Shown here piece by piece: positions 24,688 to 33,679 of a DNA stretch of 37,398 bases. Within the stretch, counting starts at the first letter, position 1. Every line of letters starts with the position of its first letter. The position numbers and the translations under genes are program-made. This stretch comes from Pelotomaculum terephthalicicum JT (GTDB lineage: Bacteria > Bacillota > Desulfotomaculia > Desulfotomaculales > Pelotomaculaceae), in contig NZ_JAKNBL010000028.1 of the NCBI RefSeq assembly GCF_022410535.1, forward strand, positions 1 to 37,398, given 5' to 3'. The notes below the pieces were generated by a model. The model made no database searches and was not told the origin of the DNA. It worked only from the letters and a program-made list of their open reading frames with translations.

Positions 24688-25797
24688 TTGAAAGTACTAT
24701 TTCTCCCAACGGCGTCGTTAAACGACCCGGCCAGCCGGTACAGGGTTTACCAGTACCTGGACTACTTGCGCGGGCAAAGAATTGTGGCCGACTGTAAGGC
24801 GGGTGTTTCTGATCATATATATGCCAGGTTTGCTCCCAGCAAGGGCATATTAGCCAAGGCGGTTTTTTTCGGGCTCAGGGCGCTTTCCCGCGTCCTGGCT
24901 GTTTTCATAATATGGCGTTACGATGTAATATTTATCCAGCGGCTGGCTTTGCCGCATGTATACCCGTTTCCTGAGGTGCTTGTCTGTATGGTTGCCGGGA
25001 TACTGGGCAAAAGAACTATTTTTGATTTTGACGACGCAATTTTTACAACGTACTCTCACCGTAAAAGAACTCTGGCGGAAAAATTTACCGACCCTGGCCG
25101 GGTGGCCAGGATAATAACCCGGTGCGGCACGGTAATAGCCGGCAACGCCTACCTGGCCGCCTACGCCAGGAATTATAGCAATAATGTGGTAATCATCCCC
25201 ACTACGATTGATTTAGACAGGTATCCGGCGAAAGAAATTACAGATAAAAAACCGGGCGAGCCATATGTGATCGGCTGGATTGGCACGCCCAGTTCCTTGC
25301 CGTACCTTAATTTTTTAAAACCGGTTTTTCAGGAAGCTGCCGGGAAATACAAGATCTTGGTGCGAGTTGTCGGCGGGCAAGATTATGATTGCCCCGGTGT
25401 TCAGGTGGAACATCGAACCTGGTCCCTGCATAATGAAGCCGGCCAAATTCTTACCTTTGACATAGGAGTAATGCCCCTTGCCGATCATGAATATGACCGT
25501 GGCAAGTGCGGGTTGAAGCTTCTCCAGTACATGGCCGCGGGCATTCCCGCAGTGGCCTCACCCGTTGGCGTAAATAATGAAATTGTAGCAGACGGGGTAA
25601 ACGGTTTCCTGGCCGGCTCTTTGGATGATTGGGTGAAAAAAATCTGCGGCTTAATCCAATCAGCCCAACTGCGCCGGGAGATGGGCCGGCGGGGCAGGAA
25701 AACAGTTGAGCATTATTTTTCTATACAGTCCAACCTAGCCAAATTGGTGGGGGTCCTTTATGGGCTCCAAGAGGAGATAGAGAATGGTAAACGATAA
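24688..25797 (+). CDS. Glycosyltransferase, GT4-like
   Basis: A 369-residue GT-B fold transferase. The N-terminal half has SLNDPASRYRVYQYLDYLR and YDVIFIQRL. FDFDDAIF precedes the linker, and the C-terminal nucleotide-sugar domain has VIGWIGTPSSLPYL, FDIGVMPL and GKCGLKLLQYMAAGIPAVASPVGVNNEIV. That last stretch holds the usual E-x7-E-like region in a divergent form. GGAGG before TTG 24688 makes it the likely start, rather than the frame opening at TTG 24661 that abuts the previous stop. The last 14 bases overlap the next gene. Donor and acceptor are not predictable. Confidence 0.86.
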   Translation: MKVLFLPTASLNDPASRYRVYQYLDYLRGQRIVADCKAGVSDHIYARFAPSKGILAKAVFFGLRALSRVLAVFIIWRYDVIFIQRLALPHVYPFPEVLVCMVAGILGKRTIFDFDDAIFTTYSHRKRTLAEKFTDPGRVARIITRCGTVIAGNAYLAAYARNYSNNVVIIPTTIDLDRYPAKEITDKKPGEPYVIGWIGTPSSLPYLNFLKPVFQEAAGKYKILVRVVGGQDYDCPGVQVEHRTWSLHNEAGQILTFDIGVMPLADHEYDRGKCGLKLLQYMAAGIPAVASPVGVNNEIVADGVNGFLAGSLDDWVKKICGLIQSAQLRREMGRRGRKTVEHYFSIQSNLAKLVGVLYGLQEEIENGKR

Positions 25798-26824
25798 TAT
25801 CATCCGCGCGCGTCCTTGTCCGTGTTGTTATTTATGCGGAAAGCAGGGGCAGCCCGTATACCATGGTTTGCAGGACCGGCTCTTCAACGCGCCTGGAGAA
25901 TGGAATATTAACAAGTGTCCGGATTCCGAATGCGGCTTGATGTGGCTTGATCCGATGCCGCTGGCGGAAGATATCGGCAAGGCTTATCAGAGCTATTATA
26001 CTCACCGGGAAACGGGTTGCCCTTCTGTCACTTGGCCCCGGCGTATCTATCAGTGGGCCCGGGAAGGCTATTTAGCTAAAAAGTACGGGTATAACAATAG
26101 CTCTGTTAATAATTGGAAGAAAATGCTGGGCCAGCTGTTTTATTTTCATCCGGGCCGGCGTGCAAATCTGGATTTTAGTGTGATGTACTTATCTTCAGTA
26201 CCCAATGGTCTCCTGCTTGACGTGGGGTGCGGCAGCGGCCAAAAGCTAATGTTTATGGAAAAGCAGGGCTGGCTCGCAGAAGGGGTGGATATAGATCCTG
26301 TTTCAGTTGATCAAGCCAGGGCAAAAGGTCTGCAAGTGCGCTCAGGAAGCCTTGAGGCCCAGAGTTATCCGGATAATTATTTTGATGCCGTTACCATGAG
26401 TCACCTCATTGAGCATGTTTATGATCCCCTGGCAGTTTTTCAAGAATGCCACCGCATCCTTAAGCCTGGGGGGCGTTTGGTGGTGGTTACTCCGAATAAT
26501 GAAAGCTGGGGACATAAAATATATAAAACTAGTTGGCTTGCGTTGGATCCGCCGCGTCATTTGCATATTTTTTCGCTAATGTCACTAAATTCGCTCACGA
26601 AAAAAGCAGGTTTCCAAAAATTCAAGAGCTCAACCACAATTCGGGAAGCGAACGGGCTCTTTGTGGCCAGCAGAGCAATTCATAGCACAGGTAAATATTT
26701 ATGGGGCAGTTCCATAACGTATCCTGTTCGTATTTGGGCACGGGGCATGCAGCTTGCAGAATGGGCCATTTTAAAGCTTAAGCCGGGTCTCGGTGAGGAC
26801 ATCGTGATGGTAGGAGAGAAATAA
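25784..26824 (+). CDS. SAM-dependent methyltransferase with N-terminal Cys-rich domain
   Basis: A 346-residue protein. The first 60 residues hold CPCCYLCGKQG and KCPDSECGLMWLDPMP, a putative zinc-binding domain often fused to sugar methyltransferases in O-antigen and EPS loci. The methyltransferase core starts with LLLDVGCGSGQKLMFM (about 145-160), then FDAVTMSHLIEHV and ECHRILKPGGRLVVVTPN, all class I SAM motifs. It overlaps the previous gene by 14 bases and shares its stop region with the next ATG (TAATG), so it is translated as part of the operon. Its likely job is methylation of the growing glycan or of a nucleotide sugar. Confidence 0.88.
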   Translation: MVNDNIIRARPCPCCYLCGKQGQPVYHGLQDRLFNAPGEWNINKCPDSECGLMWLDPMPLAEDIGKAYQSYYTHRETGCPSVTWPRRIYQWAREGYLAKKYGYNNSSVNNWKKMLGQLFYFHPGRRANLDFSVMYLSSVPNGLLLDVGCGSGQKLMFMEKQGWLAEGVDIDPVSVDQARAKGLQVRSGSLEAQSYPDNYFDAVTMSHLIEHVYDPLAVFQECHRILKPGGRLVVVTPNNESWGHKIYKTSWLALDPPRHLHIFSLMSLNSLTKKAGFQKFKSSTTIREANGLFVASRAIHSTGKYLWGSSITYPVRIWARGMQLAEWAILKLKPGLGEDIVMVGEK

Positions 26825-27837
26825 TGGGCAAACAGCGCCTGTCCGTTGCCATGTGCACGTATAATTGCGCCGAGTACTTAAAGGAACAACTTGACAGCAT
26901 TGCTTTGCAGACTCGCCCGCCGGATGAATTGGTTATTTGTGACGACCGCTCATTTGATGCCACGGTGGAGATAATTAAATTCTTTAAAGCCAAGGCTGCT
27001 TTTCCCGTTCGTTTTACTATTAATGAACAAAACCTGGGAACGACGAAGAATTTTGAGAAAGCCGTCAGCTTGTGTACAGGGGATATTATTGTTTTGTCCG
27101 ACCAGGATGATGTTTGGCATCCGGAAAAGCTAATGCTTATCGAGGCAAAAATGTCAAGTTTGCCATATGCCGGCGTTGTTTTCACAGATGCTGATGTTGT
27201 TGATGAATGTTTGCGTCCAATGGGTTACCGGCTCTGGGAAGCGAAGAGGTTTAGCCCTGCGGAGCAAAAAAAGGTATCTCAGGGAAGGGCTTTCGAAGTA
27301 TTGCTCAAGCATAATGTTGTGACAGGCGCAACGATGGCCTTCAGGGCAAAGTACAGGGAGTTGTTCCTGCCTATTCCTGCCAGCTGGCTGCATGACGCCT
27401 GGATAGCCCTGATCATTGCCGCTTATGCGGAATTGGCCATTATCCGCAAACCTCTGATTAAATACCGTCAGCATTTAAATCAACAACTTGGCGCAAATAA
27501 AAAAGGATTTTTTCAACAAATAGCCATGTCGCAGCAAACCGGCCCGAATACTTATTTTGCCCAAATCGACAGGTTTATGGCGGCCCAACGTCTATTGACA
27601 GAAAACTATTCTGCTCCCTGTAAAAAAGAAGTTTTATCAAAACTAGAAGCGAAGATGAGGCATTTATTAGTTCGCGGCAGTATCTCTAAGCAAAAAATGC
27701 GGCACGGGCTGATAGCCATAATCAAAGAATTAGCAACGTTGCGCTACCACCGGTATTCATATGGATGGAAAAGTGCGGCACGGGATCTTTATGCCTTTCT
27801 GTTCCTTTTCCACGGCAGTCCGCCCAGTGAACGATAG
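26824..27837 (+). CDS. Glycosyltransferase family 2
   Basis: A 337-residue GT-A transferase, probably working on the inner membrane face. The family start LSVAMCTYNCAEYLKEQLDSI is followed by PDELVICDDRSFDAT and the DxD-like DQDDVWHPEKL; a His-Asp pair appears in SWLHDAWIALI. The pattern resembles rhamnosyl-type GT2 enzymes, which is a guess as to sugar. Its A overlaps the previous stop (TAATG). Its last 49 bases lie antisense to the end of the flippase gene, with no terminator between the two converging operons. Confidence 0.92.
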   Translation: MGKQRLSVAMCTYNCAEYLKEQLDSIALQTRPPDELVICDDRSFDATVEIIKFFKAKAAFPVRFTINEQNLGTTKNFEKAVSLCTGDIIVLSDQDDVWHPEKLMLIEAKMSSLPYAGVVFTDADVVDECLRPMGYRLWEAKRFSPAEQKKVSQGRAFEVLLKHNVVTGATMAFRAKYRELFLPIPASWLHDAWIALIIAAYAELAIIRKPLIKYRQHLNQQLGANKKGFFQQIAMSQQTGPNTYFAQIDRFMAAQRLLTENYSAPCKKEVLSKLEAKMRHLLVRGSISKQKMRHGLIAIIKELATLRYHRYSYGWKSAARDLYAFLFLFHGSPPSER

Positions 27838-29264
27838 ATCCTTGCGAAAGAGTAGCCGCTCATTGCCGCGGTTAACAGAAGCCCCAGCACCAATGGCATA
27901 ATACCCGGGAAAATTCTGGCCCATGAAATGACTGCGGCGCATGCCAGCAAGGCAATCAGGAGGGCCAGATTTGTTTTGCTCCAAAAAAAACTGTTTACGC
28001 GAAAAACGATTGCCCATAGTAAAATGAAATAAAAAACGTGAGTCAGCAAATAAGCAATTCCAATAGCCTTTAGGTTCCATACCGGCAGACCAACCCAAAT
28101 CAGCCCCAAATATATTAAATTCCAAGAAATTTCCGTAAGCAAAAAAAGTTGGCTGCGTCCCTGGGCCACTAGAATAAACCCCATTGTCCAACTGGCTACC
28201 TTAAACAGATCACCGGGCAACTGCCAGCGGAGGATACCAACCGTTTCTTCAAATGCCCCGGAATAAAGGATGCCGACTACCTGATGGGTCAGGGTGAGCA
28301 TAAACAGAATAACCGGGCCGGACATAAGCAAGGCTACCTCGGCCTGATTGTTGACCATGACGTTGGTTTTTTCACGGTCTTGGGCAACTGCAGTCAGCCT
28401 TGGATAATAGTCCTTTCCCATGGCTTCCAGGACAAAACCCAGGTAAAGTGCGGAGATGCTATATGCCGCCTGGTAATAACCGGCGGCGGATATGCTGATT
28501 GTCCGTGTGAGAATGACGCGGACGGCTATTTGGGCCGCTGCTCTTAAAAGATTTATGGCCATAAAAGCAAAACCAAGACTGAATAATCCGTACAGGGGCT
28601 GTGAGATGGTTTGCCAGGATATATGGACGTCAATTGCCGGAATCCTGCGTGTTAACCACCAGGAAACAACCAGAAGAGTCAAGGGGATGCTCAGGACGGC
28701 TATCACCACTCCACTTTCTCTCAGCTGCCAAACTGCCAGGACTGTTACCAGTGTTCCGCCTAAGGCGCTGAGTATATATGTCCTGGCAATGTCGACGAGA
28801 CGGCGCATGCCGTTGAGAGTTGCTATTTGGGCGTTGTATATATTGGTTGCCCATACCCCGGCTGCCACCCAGGCTATCATCCAGGTATAGCTTTCATCAC
28901 CCAAGGTCATAACGGCGACAGGTTTGCGGAGCATTACCAATAGCACCGCGCCAAACAAACCCAGTATCACCGCAGCCCACAATAAGGCTTTCCGGGTAAG
29001 GGCGAGACATGCCGCATCCCCGTTGGCCCGGGCTTCAGCAATCTGGCGGACGCCGCTTGAGGCCAGGCCCATCCCGGAAACTGTTGAGGCAGTATTCAGA
29101 ATGGACTGTAATAGCCCCAGGAGGCCGACCCCCTCCGGTCCCAGCAGGAGCGCCATCACTTTACTTCTGATGAGACCGGTAAGCATAGAGACAGCCGATG
29201 TGCCGCCCATTATGACTGAAGCCTTAAGGATTTGCCCTGTTGTTCCCTTTTTAGCGCTGGCCAA
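27789..29264 (-). CDS. Wzx-type O-antigen/polysaccharide flippase
   Basis: A 491-residue MATE/MOP superfamily membrane protein with about 12 to 14 helices, predicted to flip the undecaprenyl-linked repeat unit to the outside. The start SVIMGGTSAVSMLTGLIRSKVMA-type sequence and GPEGVGLLGLLQSI are typical of Wzx proteins of the WzxE kind, and the length is normal. The start is TTG 29264, which overlaps the upstream glycosyltransferase gene by 14 bases, so both are one - operon. The tail overlaps the convergent GT2 gene by 49 bases. Substrate specificity cannot be read. Confidence 0.88.
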   Translation of the reverse strand: MASAKKGTTGQILKASVIMGGTSAVSMLTGLIRSKVMALLLGPEGVGLLGLLQSILNTASTVSGMGLASSGVRQIAEARANGDAACLALTRKALLWAAVILGLFGAVLLVMLRKPVAVMTLGDESYTWMIAWVAAGVWATNIYNAQIATLNGMRRLVDIARTYILSALGGTLVTVLAVWQLRESGVVIAVLSIPLTLLVVSWWLTRRIPAIDVHISWQTISQPLYGLFSLGFAFMAINLLRAAAQIAVRVILTRTISISAAGYYQAAYSISALYLGFVLEAMGKDYYPRLTAVAQDREKTNVMVNNQAEVALLMSGPVILFMLTLTHQVVGILYSGAFEETVGILRWQLPGDLFKVASWTMGFILVAQGRSQLFLLTEISWNLIYLGLIWVGLPVWNLKAIGIAYLLTHVFYFILLWAIVFRVNSFFWSKTNLALLIALLACAAVISWARIFPGIMPLVLGLLLTAAMSGYSFARIYRSLGGLPWKRNRKA

Positions 29265-30423
29265 TTATCTTCATCCCGGCAACTTCCTTGTAAAGCGCGT
29301 TATATTTGTTAACAATGGACGGGAGGCTAAAATGCTCCTCAATGCGCTGTCTGGCGGCCCATCCTAAACGTTTTCTGCCTTCCGCATTCATCTTTAACAG
29401 TTCGAGCCAACCCTCTGAAAGTGCCCGTGGGTCCTTGGGGGGAACAACTTTACCCGTTTTACCCGCAATCAAGGCCGAATCACCCGCATCAGTAACGACG
29501 CAGGGGACACCGCATGCCATTGCCTCGCCGATAACGTTTGGAAACCCCTCACTGTATGAAGAAGAAGTAGCGATGTCCAGGGAAGCGGTGAGACGCGGCA
29601 TATCCTCTCTTTCCCCAAGAAGGTGACACTGAGAAAGGATGCCTGCATCACTGATCCATTTAATTAATTCAGGATTTTCCCGGGTGACTCCGGCTCCGCA
29701 GAGCAGAAAATGGATATTGGGTAGGCAGGCGTTAAGATGTGCCGCGGCACAGACAAAATTATAATGATCTTTTTGTGGAGCGAAGCGCCCAATTAAACCG
29801 ATTAACAGCCCCTCTTCGGGAATACCTAACTCTTGGCGCACATCAAGCCGCGCCTTGGGGTCCGGCTTGAAAACAGCCAGGTCGAACCCGTTTGGGATGA
29901 CCACCATCTTGTCTGCCGCATAGCCAAGTTCAGTATGTACCCGGCGGGAGGCCTCCGAACAGCAGACAATCCTGGCCGGCAGCCGGCGGGACAAGCGGGC
30001 GCAGGCCTTGGCGGCCCAGAGGGTAGTTCGCTTGGTGCCTTGCGGATCAAGGTTACTGTGGCGAATACCCCAGGTGACCGGTATGCTCCCGGCCAGCTTT
30101 GCCGCCAGCCCCCCGATAAGGTCTGCATGGTACATCCAGGTCTGGATGCAGTTGGGAGGGTCTTCCCTGAGCCGGCGTGCCAGCCGTAATATATAAAGTG
30201 GGTTCGGTACTCCCCGGCGCATTCCCAGCGCGTGCACCGGCACACCCAGATCCTGAATTTTTCTGCCGACTGCTCCGATGTTCAACAGCGAGATTACCTC
30301 AACTGCAACAGCCGCCCGATCAATATCCGAAATGATTTTGTATAGCATCATTTCGGCGCCGCCGGTGTTTAAGCCGGTAATAATGTGTAGAATTTTATTT
30401 TTAATAGATTTTTTTTCTTTCAT
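29251..30423 (-). CDS. Glycosyltransferase family 4
   Basis: A 390-residue GT-B enzyme. The N-terminal domain starts LHIITGLNTGGAEMMLYKI, the common acceptor-side motif, and has IQTWMYHADLIGGLAAKL. The donor domain has VVIPNGFDLAVF, LIGLIGRFAPQKDHYNFV and SSSYSEGFPNVIGEAMACG, where the conserved E-x7-E pair lies. Full length and intact. GGAAG precedes ATG 30423. It is first in a two-gene - operon with the flippase. Its product probably adds a sugar to the lipid-linked repeat unit. Confidence 0.93.
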   Translation of the reverse strand: MKEKKSIKNKILHIITGLNTGGAEMMLYKIISDIDRAAVAVEVISLLNIGAVGRKIQDLGVPVHALGMRRGVPNPLYILRLARRLREDPPNCIQTWMYHADLIGGLAAKLAGSIPVTWGIRHSNLDPQGTKRTTLWAAKACARLSRRLPARIVCCSEASRRVHTELGYAADKMVVIPNGFDLAVFKPDPKARLDVRQELGIPEEGLLIGLIGRFAPQKDHYNFVCAAAHLNACLPNIHFLLCGAGVTRENPELIKWISDAGILSQCHLLGEREDMPRLTASLDIATSSSYSEGFPNVIGEAMACGVPCVVTDAGDSALIAGKTGKVVPPKDPRALSEGWLELLKMNAEGRKRLGWAARQRIEEHFSLPSIVNKYNALYKEVAGMKIIGQR

Positions 30424-30443
30424 TATAATTAACTTCCAAATTA

Positions 30444-30475
30444 ATGGGGAAAGGTGGTGTATTCCCTTTCCCCAT
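30444..30475 (-). terminator. Hairpin after the Cys-type rhodanese gene
   Basis: ATGGGGAAAGG (30444-30454) and CCTTTCCCCAT (30465-30475) are perfect 11-bp inverted repeats with a 10-base loop. On the - strand it follows the rhodanese stop by about 20 bases and is followed by TAATTT, so it is a probable terminator between the rhodanese pair and the GT4/flippase operon. Confidence 0.6.
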
Positions 30476-30497
30476 ACTCTCGTTTTGGGCGCAGATC

Positions 30498-31481
30498 TTA
30501 ATAGCTGCGTTCACCCTTTTCCAGAAGCCGTTCTCTGGAACTCCATTCTTTAAGGCCGCCGTCGTAGTTTATCACACTGGGATAACCCATTAATTCATGA
30601 AGCACATACCAGGCTAAGGAAGAAAGCGAGCCGGTGGTGCAATAAACATATACGTTTTTATCCGGAGTAATCCCCTTGGCAGTAAAAATAGAGACCAGCT
30701 CATCCAATGGTTTAAAGGTTTTGTCCTCGTTCATCAGCTCATCCACACTGACATTAACGCTGGAGGGAATATGGCCGTTTAAATATTCGTTATTGGGACG
30801 GACGTCCACTATAATATTGTCCGGGCTATTGCTAGATGAAATCTCTCCCATTTCTTTCAGGTCTGTGGTATATCCCTGATCAGCTTTGTCCGGATTGAAC
30901 GCAAACTTGGACGGCCTGTGGCTGGTTCTTTCACTGCTTAGCTGGTAACCTTCCTCCTGCCATTTATCAATTCCGCCATCAAGAATTTGAATCTGATTAT
31001 CGCAGCCGTGCAATTTAAACATCCAGTAAACCCGGCCTTGGAGACAGCTGTCATTGCCATAAATAACGATCCGGCTATGATTATCAATACCCATTTCTGA
31101 TAAATACTTTTGTATTTGTTTCGCCGGAGCTACACGGAACCAGCGGGCGGTATCGGTATAATGGGAACGCAGGAGAACACTGGCTCCGGGGATATGGCCG
31201 CCCTGGCAATTTTGAACGTAGTCCTTGTTATTCGCGGCACGTGCGTCAAGGATGATCAGATTGGGGTCATTTAGAATATTGTTTAGCTCGCTGGCAGTGA
31301 TGACGGCGTCTGGATTGCTGTATTCCGCTATCTTTTCTTCATCCGTTAGGTTAATATTCTGATAAGTAGGTTGTACGATGGTTGACGAGCGTTTATAGCC
31401 GGCTATAAGAACAAAGGTAGTTAAAAAGACAAAAAAGGCAATTAAAAAGTAAATTAAAAAAAATCGTCTCTTTTTATTCAT
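30498..31481 (-). CDS. Membrane-anchored two-domain rhodanese (active-site Cys present)
   Basis: A 327-residue sulfurtransferase-like protein displayed outside the membrane. Residues 1-6 are basic and about 7-28 form one transmembrane anchor without a lipobox. Two rhodanese domains follow (about 60-180 and 205-320). The second has NIIVDVRPNNEYLNGHIPSS and the catalytic loop YCTTGSLSS with Cys281, and closes with INYDGGLKEW. The first domain lacks a catalytic loop, as is usual in tandem rhodaneses. The family moves sulfane sulfur from thiosulfate or a similar donor to a thiol. GGAAGGGAG precedes the ATG. It is second in an operon with a Ser-variant paralogue. A link to the surrounding polysaccharide genes is not evident. 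Confidence 0.9.
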   Translation of the reverse strand: MNKKRRFFLIYFLIAFFVFLTTFVLIAGYKRSSTIVQPTYQNINLTDEEKIAEYSNPDAVITASELNNILNDPNLIILDARAANNKDYVQNCQGGHIPGASVLLRSHYTDTARWFRVAPAKQIQKYLSEMGIDNHSRIVIYGNDSCLQGRVYWMFKLHGCDNQIQILDGGIDKWQEEGYQLSSERTSHRPSKFAFNPDKADQGYTTDLKEMGEISSSNSPDNIIVDVRPNNEYLNGHIPSSVNVSVDELMNEDKTFKPLDELVSIFTAKGITPDKNVYVYCTTGSLSSLAWYVLHELMGYPSVINYDGGLKEWSSRERLLEKGERSY

Positions 31482-31518
31482 TTTCTCCCTTCCCTCTCTT
31501 TATGATGAATTGATTTTT

Positions 31519-32547
31519 TTATAAACCTGTAGCAACCGGTCCTTTATATTCGAGCCACTCATTATAAGATCCGTCGTAGTTTTTTACATTTGGATATCCC
31601 AGGAGTTCGGAAAGGGCGAACCAGACCAGTGAGGAACGCACTCCTACGTTGGAATAGACAATAACTGTCTTGTCCTGCGTTATTTTTTTACTTTCAAATA
31701 GCTCTCTTAATTGGGGAGATGGTTTAAATGTCATATCTTTATTAAAAAGCAGCGTCGACGGAATATTCATGCTGCCGGGTATGTGTCCCTTGGCATACTC
31801 GGCATCGCTGCGGGCATCCACAATAAAATAGTCATTGCCGCTGACGGCTGCCTTTACGTCTTTCAGGGTGGCAAGCATTGATTCCGCTTTTGAATTTGTT
31901 AAATCGAATTTAAACTCTACCGGTGAACCTTTGGATATTACGTTGCTTGTATCGCCGCCTGATTCTTTCCACTTGTCCAGGCCGCCGTCTAAAATCTTGA
32001 CATCGTCATAACCGTACATTTTAATTGCCCAGTACAAACGGGCTTCTAAACCATCACCGCCATAGAGAACAATGCTGGTATTATTACTCACCCCGCTTTT
32101 TCCAAGCATGCTTTGAAATTCAAGAGGGAAAGCCATACGGCCGGGATATGCTTGGTTGTAATAATTGCTGTAAAGGATTGGCAGCGCTCCGGGTATATGA
32201 CTTTGCAGGTAAGTCTGCTGGTATATTCTAAAAGTCCTGCCACGGGCGTCGAAAACGAGTATCTCGGGGTCAAGAATTTTTTCTTTTAATTGGTAGACGC
32301 TTATTAGAGCATCAGGATGGGCATAGCTTTCAATCTTTATTGCGGCCAGCTTGCTCTCAGGGTCTAATTTAGTTTCCTGCTCTGCTGCCGGAATGGCGGT
32401 GGTTTGTTTGTCGTTGCACCCGCTTACGAAGACGATTCCGAGCAACATAATTATGAACAGAGTAAAGAAGCCGGCTGTAAAGTGGCGTTTGCTTGTTGTC
32501 CCATCCTCCGCTGTTGTCCCATCTATACGCTTCAGATCATGGATAAT
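31519..32547 (-). CDS. Lipoprotein two-domain rhodanese paralogue with Cys-to-Ser change
   Basis: A paralogue of the next gene on the strand, also with two rhodanese domains. The catalytic loop is YSNVGVRSS: Ser replaces the sulfur-carrying Cys (TCC where TGC is expected), so ordinary sulfurtransferase activity is unlikely. The first ATG (32448) would leave only ten residues before the lipobox FVSGC. The frame is open further up, encoding SKRHFTAGFFTLF ahead of it, a proper lipoprotein signal. No in-frame ATG, GTG or TTG lies there, but ATT 32547 stands 9 bases after a perfect GGAGGTGA. I take that start (342 residues). The n-region is unusually long, about 22 residues, and contains an 18-base in-frame repeat (DGTTAE/DGTTSK). 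Confidence 0.75.
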   Translation of the reverse strand: MIHDLKRIDGTTAEDGTTSKRHFTAGFFTLFIIMLLGIVFVSGCNDKQTTAIPAAEQETKLDPESKLAAIKIESYAHPDALISVYQLKEKILDPEILVFDARGRTFRIYQQTYLQSHIPGALPILYSNYYNQAYPGRMAFPLEFQSMLGKSGVSNNTSIVLYGGDGLEARLYWAIKMYGYDDVKILDGGLDKWKESGGDTSNVISKGSPVEFKFDLTNSKAESMLATLKDVKAAVSGNDYFIVDARSDAEYAKGHIPGSMNIPSTLLFNKDMTFKPSPQLRELFESKKITQDKTVIVYSNVGVRSSLVWFALSELLGYPNVKNYDGSYNEWLEYKGPVATGL

Positions 32548-32731
32548 ACTGCTTCACCTCCTCGTCTACATGTCTTCCGATGCTCCGAGATATCTTATGA
32601 CGCTTCCCCAGGTGAGGTTACAATCCCGGAACAATGATTTACAAATGTCAGCTGGAACATAAATCTTTGACAAGACATAAAATAACAGGAATGAATGAAG
32701 CGGATTAAAAAACTGGATGGGGGGGAGCAAG

Positions 32732-33571
32732 ATGACGTTTATTTGGTTATGGGCATTGGTTGCAAGCGCCGTAATTGCCGGTGTTTTTTTGATTATAACT
32801 TTGGCTCGCATAGAAGCAGGCGCCGGAGGAAGGAGTAAGTGGCTGGCATTTACTTTTTGTTCTCTTGCGGTAGTTTCCGGGTTAATTATTTTTAAACCCA
32901 GGCAAAACGCGGAACAAGTTCAATATATGCCTGCTCCTGCTTCGGTTGAAAATCAAGTGAATGAGTCAAGGAGTGCAGCACCACAGAAAAGTGTTGCGGA
33001 GCCCACGGGCTCTTCAAGCGGGTTGGCCGGGGGGGTGAAATCAAACAGCGCAGTTGATGAAAATCAGGACGCCCAAGAAACCCGTGATAGCGCCGGGGAT
33101 GCCCCAATAGAAGCGCAGAAGGTGTTCGACCTAGCTGATTACAGGGATCCCGTACTTGAGGAAATTTTATTTCTGAAGCGTCAGGCAGGAGAAATAAAGG
33201 AAGGCACAGGATCAATGGAAGCTCTTGAAGAAACTTCAGCAGATAAAGTCAGCGATACCGCATCACCTAAACAGTCTGAGCAGCAATTGGATGACTCAAA
33301 TTATCATCAATCAGGTGAACAGCAATTTTCAGAAGGACAGACGGAGCAGCAGAAGAGCCAGATTCAACGGGTGGTTAAGGGAAAGGTATTGGCAACCTCT
33401 CTTAATGTGAGGGATAAGGGAGACCTGAACGGACGGATCATCGGGACGTTAAAGTCTGGTGACAGCATTGAAGTGTTTGTTGAGCCTGAAACTGGTGAAT
33501 GGTGCAAAGTTAAATTGAATTCCGGCCAAACGGGATGGACAATGAAAAAATATATAAGCATTGAACCTTAA
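32732..33571 (+). CDS. Membrane-anchored SH3-domain protein
   Basis: A 279-residue envelope protein. Two hydrophobic helices (about 3-24 and 38-55) are followed by a long, low-complexity linker rich in Ser, Glu, Gln and Ala (about 60-210). The C-terminus is a bacterial SH3 domain with ATSLNVRDKGDLNGRIIGTL and WCKVKLNSGQTGWTMKKYI. Such domains usually bind peptidoglycan. GGGGGGAG lies before ATG 32732, which is chosen over the in-frame ATG at 32717. It precedes the Wzz/kinase pair and is divergent from the rhodanese operon. A wall-binding accessory of the polysaccharide machinery is plausible but not shown. Confidence 0.85.
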   Translation: MTFIWLWALVASAVIAGVFLIITLARIEAGAGGRSKWLAFTFCSLAVVSGLIIFKPRQNAEQVQYMPAPASVENQVNESRSAAPQKSVAEPTGSSSGLAGGVKSNSAVDENQDAQETRDSAGDAPIEAQKVFDLADYRDPVLEEILFLKRQAGEIKEGTGSMEALEETSADKVSDTASPKQSEQQLDDSNYHQSGEQQFSEGQTEQQKSQIQRVVKGKVLATSLNVRDKGDLNGRIIGTLKSGDSIEVFVEPETGEWCKVKLNSGQTGWTMKKYISIEP

Positions 33572-33679
33572 TAAAAGCCTGGTTGAGTAACATCATCAAA
33601 GCAGGCTCAATATGATGCGGTAATATATGACAGTTGCCGTTCTGTTTTCATATATTAAATGGGGAGGGAAGGAAAGACG

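Noticed and set aside
29826-30245. Overlapping frames on both strands within the GT4 gene
   Set aside because: These are shadow frames of a GC-rich coding region; only the 390-residue frame has family motifs.
33576-33616. Competing short pairings (AGCCTG/CAGGCT and CATCAT/ATGATG) between the SH3 and Wzz-like genes
   Set aside because: Stems of 6 bp with long loops and no T run are weak; a switch could not be argued from this.
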